Position numbers and translations under genes: made by a program. From Opitutia bacterium (GTDB taxonomy: Bacteria > Verrucomicrobiota > Verrucomicrobiia > Opitutales > Opitutaceae): a DNA stretch of 40,097 nt. Every line of letters begins with the position of its first letter. Position 1 is the stretch's first letter. Location of the stretch: assembly GCA_003153035.1 (NCBI GenBank), contig PMBT01000111.1, forward strand, positions 17,183 to 57,279. Direction: 5' to 3'. Positions 1-8,010 of the stretch are shown piece by piece. The notes beneath the pieces were generated by a model that saw only the letters and a list, made by a program, of their open reading frames with translations, ran no database searches and had not been told where the DNA came from.

Positions 1-1112
1 CCGCCGCCGGAGCCGCCGAGCCATTCACCGAGGATCGCCCGGGCCGCGACCATGCGGCGCTCGGGCTCCTCCATCGGCCCGCTGAGCGACTTGATCTGCC
101 CGGTGGCCCGCATGCACGCGCCAATGAGCGCACCGAGCAGGTTCGTGGAAACGGCGAGCCGCGAGCCCTTGGGAATGCGGTTGACGCTGCTGACCAGCTC
201 GAAGCCGCGGCCGGGCCCGCAAATTACGCCGAGCAAATCGCCGAGTCGGGCCCCCGAACGCTCAATCCCCGGCGGCACCAGCCCGGCGGCGATGACCGCC
301 GCCTTCAACAGGCCGAGGTAATCGCGGCCGAAATCGAACACCTCGTCGAGGGTGTGCACCTCGGCGGTGGCCTCGAGGTCCACGCTGGCCAGCCGGATGA
401 CGGGTTCGTCGATGACCCGGAAATACGCCTCGACCGGCGGGCGCGGCCCGGCGTCGCGGCCGTGCACGCCCAGATCGATGGAAACGTTCAGCACCCGCGC
501 GCCCTCGGGAAAATCCATCCCGAGAAAGAAGATGTCGCTCCATCCGCAGTGGGTGAGATCCATGCGCACCGGGGTGCGCTCGCGCAGGACGGGGTGGGGC
601 GTGTCGCCGCCCCCGGCGCGCAGCAGTTCCGGCCGGACGCGCAGCGGCTGGTCGAGCGGATGGCCGAGGCGGAAGATCCAGGCATTGCCGCGAGTGGCGC
701 GCACCGTGTGGCGCACCTGGTCGGCAAGGGTCTGGAAGCCGAGGGCGTGATAGGCGGCCGCCAGCGCGCTGGAGAGGGTCTCGTTGGCTCCCTGCGCAGC
801 CTGCGCGCGGAGGAACCCGCTGATCGCCTCCTCAAAACGCCGCTCGAGCATGCGACCGAAACCGTCGTAGGGCACCCGGCCGGTGCGGGGGAATTCGCGC
901 CGTGCCGGCAGGTGGTAGCGGTGGATCGCCGCAAGGAAGAACAGGGCGCGGACGCGACGGTACAGGTTGGCTTCCTGACGCCGGTAGACGTCGAGCTCGG
1001 CGCAGGCGGCCAACAGTTCGGCGATCGGCCGGTCCGTGCACCAGCGCTCGATGGCGAGGTCGCGCACCTCCGGTGCCGTTGCCTCAATGATATCGGTGAC
1101 GCGCAGGCTCAT
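1..1112 (-). CDS. GHMP-kinase-like sugar kinase, N-terminal part (cut by window edge)
   Basis: The frame opens at ATG 1112 and stays open to base 1, so about 370 residues are visible and the C-terminus lies outside. The first ~130 residues are a helical region rich in Arg and Leu. Further on comes a GHMP-type nucleotide loop region reading IPKGSRLAVSTN, then a helix LLGALIGACMRATG, and the visible part ends in a Gly-rich EWLGGSGGG stretch. Predicted kinases related to galactokinase, fucokinase and mevalonate kinase carry a comparable Gly-rich segment. The loop is not the usual GSGLGTSS form, so substrate and even activity are uncertain. The stop of the upstream nucleotidyltransferase is only 3 bases from this start, so the two are surely co-translated. 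A kinase plus nucleotidyltransferase pair suggests sugar salvage to a nucleotide sugar, by analogy with fucokinase/GDP-fucose pyrophosphorylase. That role is inference. Confidence 0.6.
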   Translation of the reverse strand, partial: MSLRVTDIIEATAPEVRDLAIERWCTDRPIAELLAACAELDVYRRQEANLYRRVRALFFLAAIHRYHLPARREFPRTGRVPYDGFGRMLERRFEEAISGFLRAQAAQGANETLSSALAAAYHALGFQTLADQVRHTVRATRGNAWIFRLGHPLDQPLRVRPELLRAGGGDTPHPVLRERTPVRMDLTHCGWSDIFFLGMDFPEGARVLNVSIDLGVHGRDAGPRPPVEAYFRVIDEPVIRLASVDLEATAEVHTLDEVFDFGRDYLGLLKAAVIAAGLVPPGIERSGARLGDLLGVICGPGRGFELVSSVNRIPKGSRLAVSTNLLGALIGACMRATGQIKSLSGPMEEPERRMVAARAILGEWLGGSGG

Positions 1113-1115
1113 GGC

Positions 1116-1958
1116 TCAGCCCTGGCGGGTGGCGAGCAGTTCCACAAGCTGCGTAAGAACGCGGTCGCGGTCGCGGCCAGCGAGAGTCAGCGCGAACTGC
1201 GCGAACAGCAGGCCGTACGGCGCGCCGATGTCGTAGCGGCGGCCGGCAACGTTGAATGCCAGGTACCGCCGGCGGGCGGCGAGCGCATGCAGGGCGGGGG
1301 ACAACCCCAGCGACCGTCCGGCCGCGGCGGCGCCCTGTTCCTCGAGGACTTCGAAGATGTCCGCCGGCAGCACGTGCATGCCGAAAAAACACAGGTAATA
1401 GCCGGCGCGCAGTCCCGGCACCAGGAGTTGCTGCTCCGCAATGGTCGGAGTGGGTTTTTCGAGCACGGTTTCGATCTGATACAGCGGGCGGTCGCCGCCG
1501 ACGAGCCGGCCGCCCACCGTGCCGTACGCGGTGAGCAGGCTCTCGTGGGTCGGCTGGACGGCCGAGACGGGCGTGTCCTCGGACTCCGCCACGCCGATGA
1601 GCTGGCGGGCGCAGCTCGTCGCGCCTTGCGCCACGTGCAGATGGTCGCCCACGAGGTGGAGAAAAGCCTCGCCGCCGATGAAATCGCGTCCGCAGAGGAC
1701 GGCATGGCCATAGCCACGCGGCTCGCGTTGGGCAACGAAGCGAACACGGTCGCGGAGCGCGCCGCTGGCGCCGGCATAGGCGGATTCGTCGCCGGGGCAC
1801 ACGACCACGCAGAATTCCTCGACGCCGGCGCCGGCCGCCTCCTCCAGGATGATCTGCAGGGCGGACTTCGACTCGCCCTGCTGGTCGATCAGCATCTGGA
1901 GCGGCAGGGAGCGCTGGCGGGGATTGGCGGCGGTGACGAGGGCTTTGCGAACTTTCAT
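1116..1958 (-). CDS. Sugar-phosphate nucleotidyltransferase (GalU/RmlA-like)
   Basis: 280 residues from ATG 1958; the frame is open further upstream but that extension is Arg/Pro-rich and unlike the family. The start KALVTAANPRQRSLPLQ sits where nucleotidyltransferases carry their Gly-rich nucleotide loop, followed by ALQIILEEAAGAGVEEFCVVV, the Rossmann-type helix and strand of GalU-like proteins. LHLVGDHLHV matches the metal/sugar-binding GD segment, and RYDIGAPYGLLFAQFAL matches the C-terminal RYDIG motif of GalU-type enzymes. The loop lacks the usual GxGTR. It probably transfers a nucleotide to a sugar 1-phosphate in the cytoplasm. The kinase-like gene follows after 3 bases, so they probably act in sequence. 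Sugar and nucleotide cannot be read from the sequence. Confidence 0.75.
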   Translation of the reverse strand: MKVRKALVTAANPRQRSLPLQMLIDQQGESKSALQIILEEAAGAGVEEFCVVVCPGDESAYAGASGALRDRVRFVAQREPRGYGHAVLCGRDFIGGEAFLHLVGDHLHVAQGATSCARQLIGVAESEDTPVSAVQPTHESLLTAYGTVGGRLVGGDRPLYQIETVLEKPTPTIAEQQLLVPGLRAGYYLCFFGMHVLPADIFEVLEEQGAAAAGRSLGLSPALHALAARRRYLAFNVAGRRYDIGAPYGLLFAQFALTLAGRDRDRVLTQLVELLATRQG

Positions 1959-2440
1959 GGTGGCGGGGTTCGGCGGGCGCGGCAGCCGCGGCGGGTGGCG
2001 CGATCCGGCCGAGCACAACGATGCGGTGGAAGAGAGACAATCCGAAAGAGGCCGACGGGCCCGACCTGCGGCTGACGATTGCGCCCGGTGCGCCGCGCCG
2101 GCGGCCGATCGCCTGTAAGCAGGCTCCGACAAGACGAAGCTGATGGCACCGCCGCGAGACCCTGGAACATGTCAACCATTAGTTGACATGTCCCATGGTT
2201 CCAATCCTGGCCGGGCGCGCCGTCCCGTGTGTAAGCTAGAGACCGGGCTCCCGAAACCGCTGCGGTGCGGTCCGACTGCATGAATCCGGACCGGAATCGG
2301 CGGTGGGCTTTTTCAGGATCGGCGGTTGACCGCGGTGGATTTCTGACTAGTTACTGCCGCTTCATGTCCCGTCCAATCCCCTCCAACAGCCGGCGCCCGC
2401 GTTTGCGAAGACCTGCGATTGCGATTAACTTCCGAACCGC
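1959..2440. other. 482-base intergenic region between divergent genes
   Basis: No convincing gene is seen; the open frames here are GC-rich shadows or upstream extensions. It should hold promoters for the leftward nucleotidyltransferase and the rightward folE2, but no clear -35/-10 pair was found. Its one striking structure is a perfect palindromic element at 2167-2191, listed separately. Confidence 0.6.
2167..2191. repeat. Palindromic element, TGTCAAC family (intergenic copy)
   Basis: Arms ACATGTCAAC (2167-2176) and GTTGACATGT (2182-2191) are perfect reverse complements around a 5-base spacer. A weaker outer pair TGGAAC (2163-2168) / GTTCCA (2198-2203) frames it. The core TGTCAAC...GTTGACA is shared with the palindrome at 38356-38374 inside ilvN. 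It could be an operator for a flanking gene, but the second copy inside a coding sequence makes a dispersed repeat more likely. Confidence 0.7.
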
Positions 2441-3436
2441 ATGGCTGCAGATTCAAGACCGCGTATGAAACCCAGGCTGTATCTCCACCGGGCGGCCGGC
2501 GCGGCCGCGCCGCGGATTCCGCGCCGTTACGACCCGCAATTCAAAGTCACGCCAGCCTACCGCGCGGAACTGCCCGACATGATGCACGCGGTCGGAGCCA
2601 TCCAGGGCGCGAAGGTCCCCATCCAGCAAGTGGGCGTGGCGAATTTCCGGCTGCCAATCAAGGTGCGCGCGCAGCGGGGCGGGACGCTCACCCTCGAGGC
2701 GCGGGTGACCGGCACCGTGTCGCTCGAGGCCGAGCTCAAGGGCATCAACATGAGCCGCATCGTGCGTTCCTTCTACGATCACAAGGACGGGGTCTTCACG
2801 CTGGAGTGGCTCGGGCGGATTCTCCGGGCCTATCTGCGCCGGATCCGGAGCAAGGACGCGCGACTGAAGATCGAATTCTCCTATCCGCTCCTGCAGCGCA
2901 GCCTGCGCAGCGGGCTCGAGGGCTGGCAGTATTACCAGGCCGCCTACGAAGGCGTGCTGACCCACACCGGCCGCTACCGGCGGTTCCTCCATTTTGACTT
3001 CGTCTACTCCTCGGCCTGCCCCTGTTCGGCGGAGCTGGCGGAACACGCGCGCGACCGGCGCCGCGTCTACTCCATCCCGCACTCCCAGCGCAGCAAGGCA
3101 CGCGTCACCGTCGAGATCGCCGCCGGGCGGAAGCTGGCGCTCGAGGACCTGCAGGCGCACTGCGTCAATGCGCTCCGGACCGAGACTCAGGTGATGGTAA
3201 AGCGGGAAGACGAACAGGCGTTCGCGGAACTGAACGGCGCCTACATCAAGTTCGTGGAAGACGCGGCGCGGCTGCTCTATCGCGAGTTGAATCGCGATCC
3301 GCGCATCCGGGATTTTCAGGTGGCTTGCACGCACCTCGAGTCGCTGCATTCCCATGACGCGGTCAGCGTAATCTGCAAGGGCGTGAAGGGCGGCTTCGCC
3401 GCGGACTTCATCGATTTCGACCAGCTCGTTTGCTGA
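2441..3436 (+). CDS. folE2: GTP cyclohydrolase I type IB (FolE2)
   Basis: 331 residues from ATG 2441; an in-frame ATG at 2465 is an alternative and neither has a good Shine-Dalgarno. The enzyme converts GTP to 7,8-dihydroneopterin triphosphate, the first step of folate and, in some bacteria, queuosine synthesis. The diagnostic SACPCS segment (residues ~186-191) carries the metal-binding cysteine of the FolE2/MptA family. EHARD and IPHSQRS follow it, then [15 protein letters not shown] and [15 protein letters not shown] near the C-terminus, which supply the conserved His and Glu residues. FolE2 works with metals other than zinc and often replaces FolE under zinc limitation. No Zur-like site was recognised. 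The gene stands alone on the plus strand with a long leader upstream. Confidence 0.93.
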   Translation: MAADSRPRMKPRLYLHRAAGAAAPRIPRRYDPQFKVTPAYRAELPDMMHAVGAIQGAKVPIQQVGVANFRLPIKVRAQRGGTLTLEARVTGTVSLEAELKGINMSRIVRSFYDHKDGVFTLEWLGRILRAYLRRIRSKDARLKIEFSYPLLQRSLRSGLEGWQYYQAAYEGVLTHTGRYRRFLHFDFVYSSACPCSAELAEHARDRRRVYSIPHSQRSKARVTVEIAAGRKLALEDLQAHCVNALRTETQVMVKREDEQAFAELNGAYIKFVEDAARLLYRELNRDPRIRDFQVACTHLESLHSHDAVSVICKGVKGGFAADFIDFDQLVC

Positions 3437-3635
3437 GCTTCGCCATCCGGGGCGAAGCTGTTTCGTTGCGGACTGCACGGAGCGCTTCGGTTGATTCGCG
3501 CGGACTGCATGCCGGTGTGGCAAACAGTTTGCGGAGAAGATCTTCATGTTATTCATGATGAACGGCTTGAGTTTCATCGATGAGGGCTGGCACGGTTCCG
3601 GCAGGAAAGACCGCGAATTGAACCAACCATCGATC

Positions 3636-3911
3636 ATGAAGTGGCCCAACGCATTCGGATTCTGCCTGATTGGACTGGTGATGTTGTGGCTGCCGGCGCT
3701 CGCGCCCGGCCTCTGCCCGCCGAGTCCGGTGTTCGGAAGCAGCACCCGGGAACTCTGGCTGCTGTTCATGGGTACGCTGAACACCGCGTTGGGCGCGGGG
3801 GCGCTGGGCTGGCATGCCATGCGACAGGCGTGGCTCATCCCGTCCTGGCTGGAGCCCATCCAGACGCCCGAGCCGGTGGGACTGCCTCAGCCGAGCCGGG
3901 CCGGCATTTGA
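3636..3911 (+). CDS. Small two-helix membrane protein, unknown function
   Basis: 91 residues if started at ATG 3636 (MKWPNAFG); the frame is open back to 3546, but that extension is polar and unlike a protein start. Two hydrophobic segments, FGFCLIGLVMLWLPALAPGL and LWLLFMGTLNTALGAGALG, should span the membrane. A short polar Pro-rich tail follows. I do not recognise the family. It lies about 200 bases after folE2 and 170 bases before creB on the same strand, so it may have its own promoter. Confidence 0.5.
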   Translation: MKWPNAFGFCLIGLVMLWLPALAPGLCPPSPVFGSSTRELWLLFMGTLNTALGAGALGWHAMRQAWLIPSWLEPIQTPEPVGLPQPSRAGI

Positions 3912-4080
3912 GATTGGTGTTCGCCTCGATCTTCGCTGCGCGGTGAGGAGGGGGCGGCCGAAGGCAGGCACTGCAATCCCCACTGTCGCGCCGAAGACCG
4001 CCCTTCGGTCAGGGCCGTCCCGGGCCGCGGGAGCGCAGGAATCTTGAAATCGCGCGGTGGTCGTGGCACACCTGCGGCAC

Positions 4081-4770
4081 ATGCCTGCCGCGCGTCAGAT
4101 CATCCTGATTGTCGAGGACGAGCCGCCGATCGCCGAGACCATGGTCTACGCGCTGCAGACGGAGGGGTTTGCGGCGCTTTGGAAGACCACCGGGCGCGAG
4201 GCGCTCGCCGTCCTGGCGGAGCAGGAGATCGCGCTGGTCGTGCTCGATGTGGGCCTGCCCGACATCAACGGCTTCGATCTCTGCCGTGAGATCCGCCGCC
4301 AGCGCAAGGTGCCCGTGATCTTCCTGACCGCCCGCAGCGGCGAGGTGGACCGTGTGGTTGGTCTCGAACTGGGCGGTGACGACTACATGACGAAGCCGTT
4401 CAGCCCGCGCGAGCTGACGGCCCGCGTGCGAGCGGTGCTGCGCCGGAGCAACGGGGAGGGCGAGGCGGCGCCGGTCTCCGCGGTCTGGCGGCATGACGAG
4501 GCCCGTTGCCGCATCAGCTATCGCGCCCGGCCGCTCGACCTAACGCGCAACGAATACCGGTTGCTGCGCACGCTGCTCGCGCAGCCGGGGCGGGTTTTCA
4601 GCCGCGACCAGTTGATGGAGGCGGCCTGGGAAGATCCCGGCGCCGCGCTCGACCGCACGGTGGACGCGCACATCAAGCTGCTCCGGGCCAAGCTGCGCGC
4701 AGTCGCCCCGGGTGCCGACCCGCTGGTTACGCACCGGGGGCTCGGTTATTCCCTACGGGAGGAGTCATGA
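4081..4770 (+). CDS. creB: Response regulator CreB (OmpR family)
   Basis: 229 residues from ATG 4081, exactly the length of Escherichia coli CreB; a GTG at 4057 would add eight residues with no match to the family. The receiver domain has the acidic pair in IVEDEPP, the phospho-acceptor Asp56 in LVVLDVGLPD, the Thr in FLTARS and the Lys in MTKPF. The C-terminal winged helix (~130-229) has the OmpR-family signatures LTRNEYRLLRTLL and VDAHIKLLRAKL, ending THRGLGYSL. It is phosphorylated by CreC and binds tandem TTCAC-type half sites (cre tags). The stop overlaps the creC start (ATGA). A matching operator lies after creC at 6215-6241. Confidence 0.92.
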   Translation: MPAARQIILIVEDEPPIAETMVYALQTEGFAALWKTTGREALAVLAEQEIALVVLDVGLPDINGFDLCREIRRQRKVPVIFLTARSGEVDRVVGLELGGDDYMTKPFSPRELTARVRAVLRRSNGEGEAAPVSAVWRHDEARCRISYRARPLDLTRNEYRLLRTLLAQPGRVFSRDQLMEAAWEDPGAALDRTVDAHIKLLRAKLRAVAPGADPLVTHRGLGYSLREES

Positions 4771-6200
4771 GCCTGCGGCTGCGCCTGCTGGTCCTGTTGC
4801 TGGCAATCTACGGCGCGGGCGGATTCTTGCTCACCCGGTGGGCGCTCAACCAGGTGAGACCGCGGTATCTCGAGTCGATGGAGGAATCGTTGGTCGACAC
4901 CTCGGTGCTGCTGGCCTCGGTGCTGGAGACTCAATCCCCAGCCGGCGGGGTGAACGGCGAGATGCTGCGGCAGGCCTTTGCGGCCTCGGGGCAGCATGAG
5001 TTCGAGGCGAAGATTTTTTCGCTGCGCAAGACCGCGATCGACCTGCGCGTCTACGTGACGGACGACCGGGGCCGCGTGGTGTTCGACTCCACTGGCCGGA
5101 GCGAAGGCCAGGATTTCTCCCGGTGGAACGATGTCCGCCGCACGCTGCTCGGCCAATACGGAGCCCGCTCGACCCGTGACATCGCCGCCAACGACGAAAC
5201 CCAGGTGATCTACGTGGCCGCCCCGGTGCGCCAGGCTGGCCGGATCGTGGGCGTGCTGTCAGTGGGCAAGCCGACGCATGGCATCAACGCCCTCGTCGCC
5301 GTGGCCAAGCGCAGGATTCTCCTGGGTGCCGTCCTCGGCGGCGTCGTGCTGCTGCTCGTCATGCTGCTGGCCGCCTCGTGGGTCATCGCGCCGCTCGAGC
5401 GGCTGACCGACTATGCCCGGGCGGTGCGCGACCGCCGGCCGGCCGTGCGGCCGCAACTTCCCGGCCGCACACTGCGCGACCTGGGCACGGCTTTTGAGGA
5501 GATGCGCGACGCCCTCGAAGGCCGTCAACAGGTCGAGCGCTACACGCAAGCGCTCGCCCATGAAGTGAAGGCGCCGCTTGCGGCGATCCGCGGCGCGGCG
5601 GAACTGCTGGGGGAGGAGATGCCGGAGGAACAGCGGAGGAAATTCCTGGGCAACATCCGGAGCGAGGCGGAGCGCATCCAGCAGATCGTCGACCGGTTGC
5701 TGGAGATGTCGTCGCTCGAGGCGCGCAAGACGCTGGGCCGGACAGAGCGGATCGAGGTCTCCGCGTTGCTGGCCGAGGCCGCCGCGGCGTTGCGGCCGGC
5801 GTTTGAAGCGGGGCGGGTGGCCCTGGCCGTTGCTGGCGGGACGGGACTCTGGCTGCGCGGGGAACGCGTGTTGCTGCGCGAGGCGCTGGTCAACCTCCTC
5901 CAGAATGCGCTCGATTTTGTCCCGGCGGGCGGAACGGTGACGCTGCGTGCAGAAGCGGCGTCGGCCCGCGTGGCCCTCGTGGTTGAAGACACCGGCCCGG
6001 GTGTGCCCGACTTCGCGTTGCCTCGGGTGTTCGAGCGTTTTTACTCGCTGCCCAGGCCCCGATCCGGTCGCAAAAGCACCGGACTGGGGCTGAGCCTGGT
6101 CCGCGAGATCGCCCATCTTCATGGCGGAGAGGTCGAATTGGCGAATCGGCCGGAAGGCGGCGCGCGGGCGACGCTGAGCGCGCCGCTTGATCAGACCTGA
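4767..6200 (+). CDS. creC: Sensor histidine kinase CreC
   Basis: 477 residues, starting inside the creB stop. A first membrane helix (LRLRLLVLLLAIYGAGGFLL) is followed by a periplasmic sensor domain with the CreC-specific stretches VFDSTGRSEGQDFSRWND and GQYGARST. A second helix (ILLGAVLGGVVLLLVMLL, about residue 190) and a HAMP linker come next. His265 in ALAHEVKAPLAAIRGAAELL is the phosphorylation site. The ATPase domain has LVNLLQNALDF (N box), EDTGPGVPD (G1), FERFYSLPR (F box) and STGLGLSLVREIA (G2). It phosphorylates CreB in response to metabolic or envelope signals. The match to E. coli CreC runs along the whole protein. Confidence 0.93.
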   Translation: MSLRLRLLVLLLAIYGAGGFLLTRWALNQVRPRYLESMEESLVDTSVLLASVLETQSPAGGVNGEMLRQAFAASGQHEFEAKIFSLRKTAIDLRVYVTDDRGRVVFDSTGRSEGQDFSRWNDVRRTLLGQYGARSTRDIAANDETQVIYVAAPVRQAGRIVGVLSVGKPTHGINALVAVAKRRILLGAVLGGVVLLLVMLLAASWVIAPLERLTDYARAVRDRRPAVRPQLPGRTLRDLGTAFEEMRDALEGRQQVERYTQALAHEVKAPLAAIRGAAELLGEEMPEEQRRKFLGNIRSEAERIQQIVDRLLEMSSLEARKTLGRTERIEVSALLAEAAAALRPAFEAGRVALAVAGGTGLWLRGERVLLREALVNLLQNALDFVPAGGTVTLRAEAASARVALVVEDTGPGVPDFALPRVFERFYSLPRPRSGRKSTGLGLSLVREIAHLHGGEVELANRPEGGARATLSAPLDQT

Positions 6201-6214
6201 TATTTCTCGCCGTT

Positions 6215-6241
6215 TTCATCCGGCGTTCACACTGGCTTCAT
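6215..6241 (+). promoter_or_regulatory. Triple cre-tag-like CreB operator
   Basis: Three direct half sites lie at exact 11-base spacing: TTCAT (6215-6219), TTCAC (6226-6230) and TTCAT (6237-6241), each separated by 6 bases. The E. coli cre tag is TTCAC-N6-TTCAC, and CreB controls creD through such sites. This one sits just after creC and before the small gene and creD, so it probably lets phosphorylated CreB drive the downstream pair. It also argues against a coding start at 6240, which would lie inside the operator. Confidence 0.7.
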
Positions 6242-6263
6242 GGGGATCGGCCAGAGTGAACGC

Positions 6264-6521
6264 ATGACTTCGATACCTGTTTCCGACCGCCGTTGGTCAT
6301 GGTTCAAGCGCGCCGGCTGGTTTTATCGCCCGGTGACCTTGGCCGGCCTGTTCGCCACGCTCCTGCCGCTGGCGCTCTGCCTTAACGTGTTCATTGCCGT
6401 CGATCGCCACTCGCATTCGGCGACCGATACGCTTTACGGCGTCTATCCATTCTTCATGACCACGTTCCTGCTGTGGTCGTGGGTGGCGGATCGGACCGCG
6501 GGAGAAAGGGGAGCGCCATGA
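6264..6521 (+). CDS. Small membrane protein inserted in the cre operon
   Basis: 85 residues from ATG 6264 (MTSIPVSD); an ATG at 6240 overlaps the operator. Features are a Trp/Arg-rich start (RRWSWFKRAGWFYRPV), a helix LAGLFATLLPLALCLNVFIAV, the polar segment DRHSHSATDTLYGVYPF and a second helix FFMTTFLLWSWVA. I recall similar small membrane proteins in other genomes but know no function. Its stop overlaps the creD start (ATGA), so the two are translationally coupled. A role as a small partner or modulator of CreD is plausible but unproven. E. coli has no such gene between creC and creD. Confidence 0.65.
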   Translation: MTSIPVSDRRWSWFKRAGWFYRPVTLAGLFATLLPLALCLNVFIAVDRHSHSATDTLYGVYPFFMTTFLLWSWVADRTAGERGAP

Positions 6522-7933
6522 ACCCCCCGGTGCCGCCCGCGATCGAAATGCCCGCCCGCCGTCGCCATTCGCCGTTTCTCAAGATCGCCGGCATTTGTGG
6601 ATTGATCCTACTCCTGCAGATTCCGCTGTTCCTGACGGACGGCGTTCTAGTCGAGCGACGGGGCTATCAGCGGCAGGCGACCGCGGAAATCGCCGGCATC
6701 TGGGGTGCGGACCAGCGGGTGACTGGGCCGGTGCTGGCCATTCCCTATGCCTACCCAACCCAGGTGATTCGTTCCAAGGTCGTCGCCGGAAAGGTCGTGC
6801 AGGTGGAGGAGACGGACCTCGCGACCGCCACGGCCTATTTTCTGCCGGAGACGCTGACCGCGGGCGGGCCGGTGGAGCCTGAGGTGCGGCACCGTGGCAT
6901 CTACGACGTGGTCGTCTACACCACCCGTCTGCGGCTGACGGGGCATTTCCGGCCTGATTTTTCCGCCGCCGGCATCGCCGTGGAACGCATCGACTGGCAG
7001 AAGGCGCGGGTGCTGCTGGGCGTCTCCGATTTGCGGGGCGTGCGCTCCGTGTCCCCGCTCCAGTTCGCCGACAGCAAAGCCTGTCCCTTCGAGTCGGCCG
7101 ACAGCACGGCCGGCGAGTTTCTGCCGCTGGTTGCCAGGGTCGAGAATGCCGCCGCGGACACCCGGCTGGAGTTTGCCTTCGAGGTGGCATTGCAGGGCAG
7201 CGAGCGACTCCAAATCGCTCCGGTCGGCAAGGTCACCACGGTTGCGCTCAGCTCATCTTGGCCGGATCCCTCCTTTGGCGGAGCCTGCCTGCCCGTGAAA
7301 CGGAGCGTTTCCTCCGATGGTTTCAAGGCGGAGTGGGAGACCTCGCATTTCAGCCACGGCTTTCCGCAGAGCTGGACCAGCCGCCTGATCAATTCCCCGG
7401 AGATGTTGCGAAAAATCGACGCGGCGTGTTTCGGCGTGACCTTCGCGCAGCCGGTGGATGGCTACCGGCTCGCCGAACGCGCGGAAAAATACGGCCTGCT
7501 GTTTTTCGTGCTGGTTTTCGCCATGTTCTTTCTGTTCGAGGTGACGGCGGCGCTGCGCATTCATCCGCTGCAATATGCCCTGGTCGGCGCAGCGCTGTGC
7601 CTGTTCTTCCTCGGGTTTCTTGCGCTGTCGGAGCTCATGGCCCCGGGCCTGGCGTATGGCGCGGCGGCGGCGGCGTGCACCGCCCTCGTGTCGCTCTACG
7701 CCTGGAGCTTCCTCCGCACCGGCCTGCGCACGCTGATCATCGGCGGGGGGCTGTCCGCGACCTACGGCTATCTCTATTTCGTCATCCAGTCCCAGGACTA
7801 CGCGCTCGTGGCGGGCTCGGCCGCGCTGTTTGCGTTGCTCGCGCTCGTGATGTTCTGCACCCGGCGCATCAACTGGTACACGCTCGACGCGAACCCGAGT
7901 GCGCCGAGACCGGTGCCCGCCGCGCAAACCTAG
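6518..7933 (+). CDS. creD: Inner membrane protein CreD
   Basis: 471 residues (E. coli CreD is about 450). An N-terminal helix KIAGICGLILLLQIPLFLT is followed by a periplasmic domain with the CreD motifs VERRGYQRQATAEIAGIWG, TGPVLAIPY, TATAYFLPETL and RHRGIYDVVVYTTRLRLTG. HFSHGFPQSW and GVTFAQPVDGYRLAERAEKYGLLF lead into a C-terminal block of about five helices, with HPLQYALVGAALCLFFLGFLALSE. CreD is the main target of CreBC; its loss or overproduction alters envelope integrity and beta-lactam or colicin tolerance in enterobacteria. The biochemical function is unknown. Translation is coupled to the small upstream gene. Confidence 0.92.
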   Translation: MNPPVPPAIEMPARRRHSPFLKIAGICGLILLLQIPLFLTDGVLVERRGYQRQATAEIAGIWGADQRVTGPVLAIPYAYPTQVIRSKVVAGKVVQVEETDLATATAYFLPETLTAGGPVEPEVRHRGIYDVVVYTTRLRLTGHFRPDFSAAGIAVERIDWQKARVLLGVSDLRGVRSVSPLQFADSKACPFESADSTAGEFLPLVARVENAAADTRLEFAFEVALQGSERLQIAPVGKVTTVALSSSWPDPSFGGACLPVKRSVSSDGFKAEWETSHFSHGFPQSWTSRLINSPEMLRKIDAACFGVTFAQPVDGYRLAERAEKYGLLFFVLVFAMFFLFEVTAALRIHPLQYALVGAALCLFFLGFLALSELMAPGLAYGAAAAACTALVSLYAWSFLRTGLRTLIIGGGLSATYGYLYFVIQSQDYALVAGSAALFALLALVMFCTRRINWYTLDANPSAPRPVPAAQT

Positions 7934-7987
7934 GCGGTGGCGAGATGCGGATGCGCCGTTGAACTCGGCCAAGTTGTGCCGGTCGCT

Positions 7988-8006
7988 CTTCGCCGGACCG
8001 GCGAAG
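7988..8006. terminator. Palindromic hairpin between convergent creD and ruvB
   Basis: Arms CTTCGCCGG (7988-7996) and CCGGCGAAG (7998-8006) are perfect reverse complements around one base. As RNA this gives a 7-pair GC-rich stem with a GGACC loop on either strand. It lies between the ends of two convergent genes, where a bidirectional terminator is expected. There is no U-tract on either side, so factor-independent termination is uncertain. Confidence 0.45.
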
Positions 8007-8010
8007 CTTG

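Noticed and set aside
354-2075. 573-residue plus-strand open frame opposite the kinase/nucleotidyltransferase pair
   Set aside because: It is antisense to two recognisable genes, and its product is repetitive Gly/Ala/Arg-rich text with no family likeness. Long antisense frames are expected at this GC content.
2325-2352. TTGACC and TAGTTA as a folE2 promoter
   Set aside because: The -10 hexamer matches the consensus poorly and the spacing is 16; not distinguishable from chance.
2453-3859. 468-residue minus-strand frame opposite folE2
   Set aside because: FolE2 is certain on the plus strand; the antisense product has no recognisable motif.
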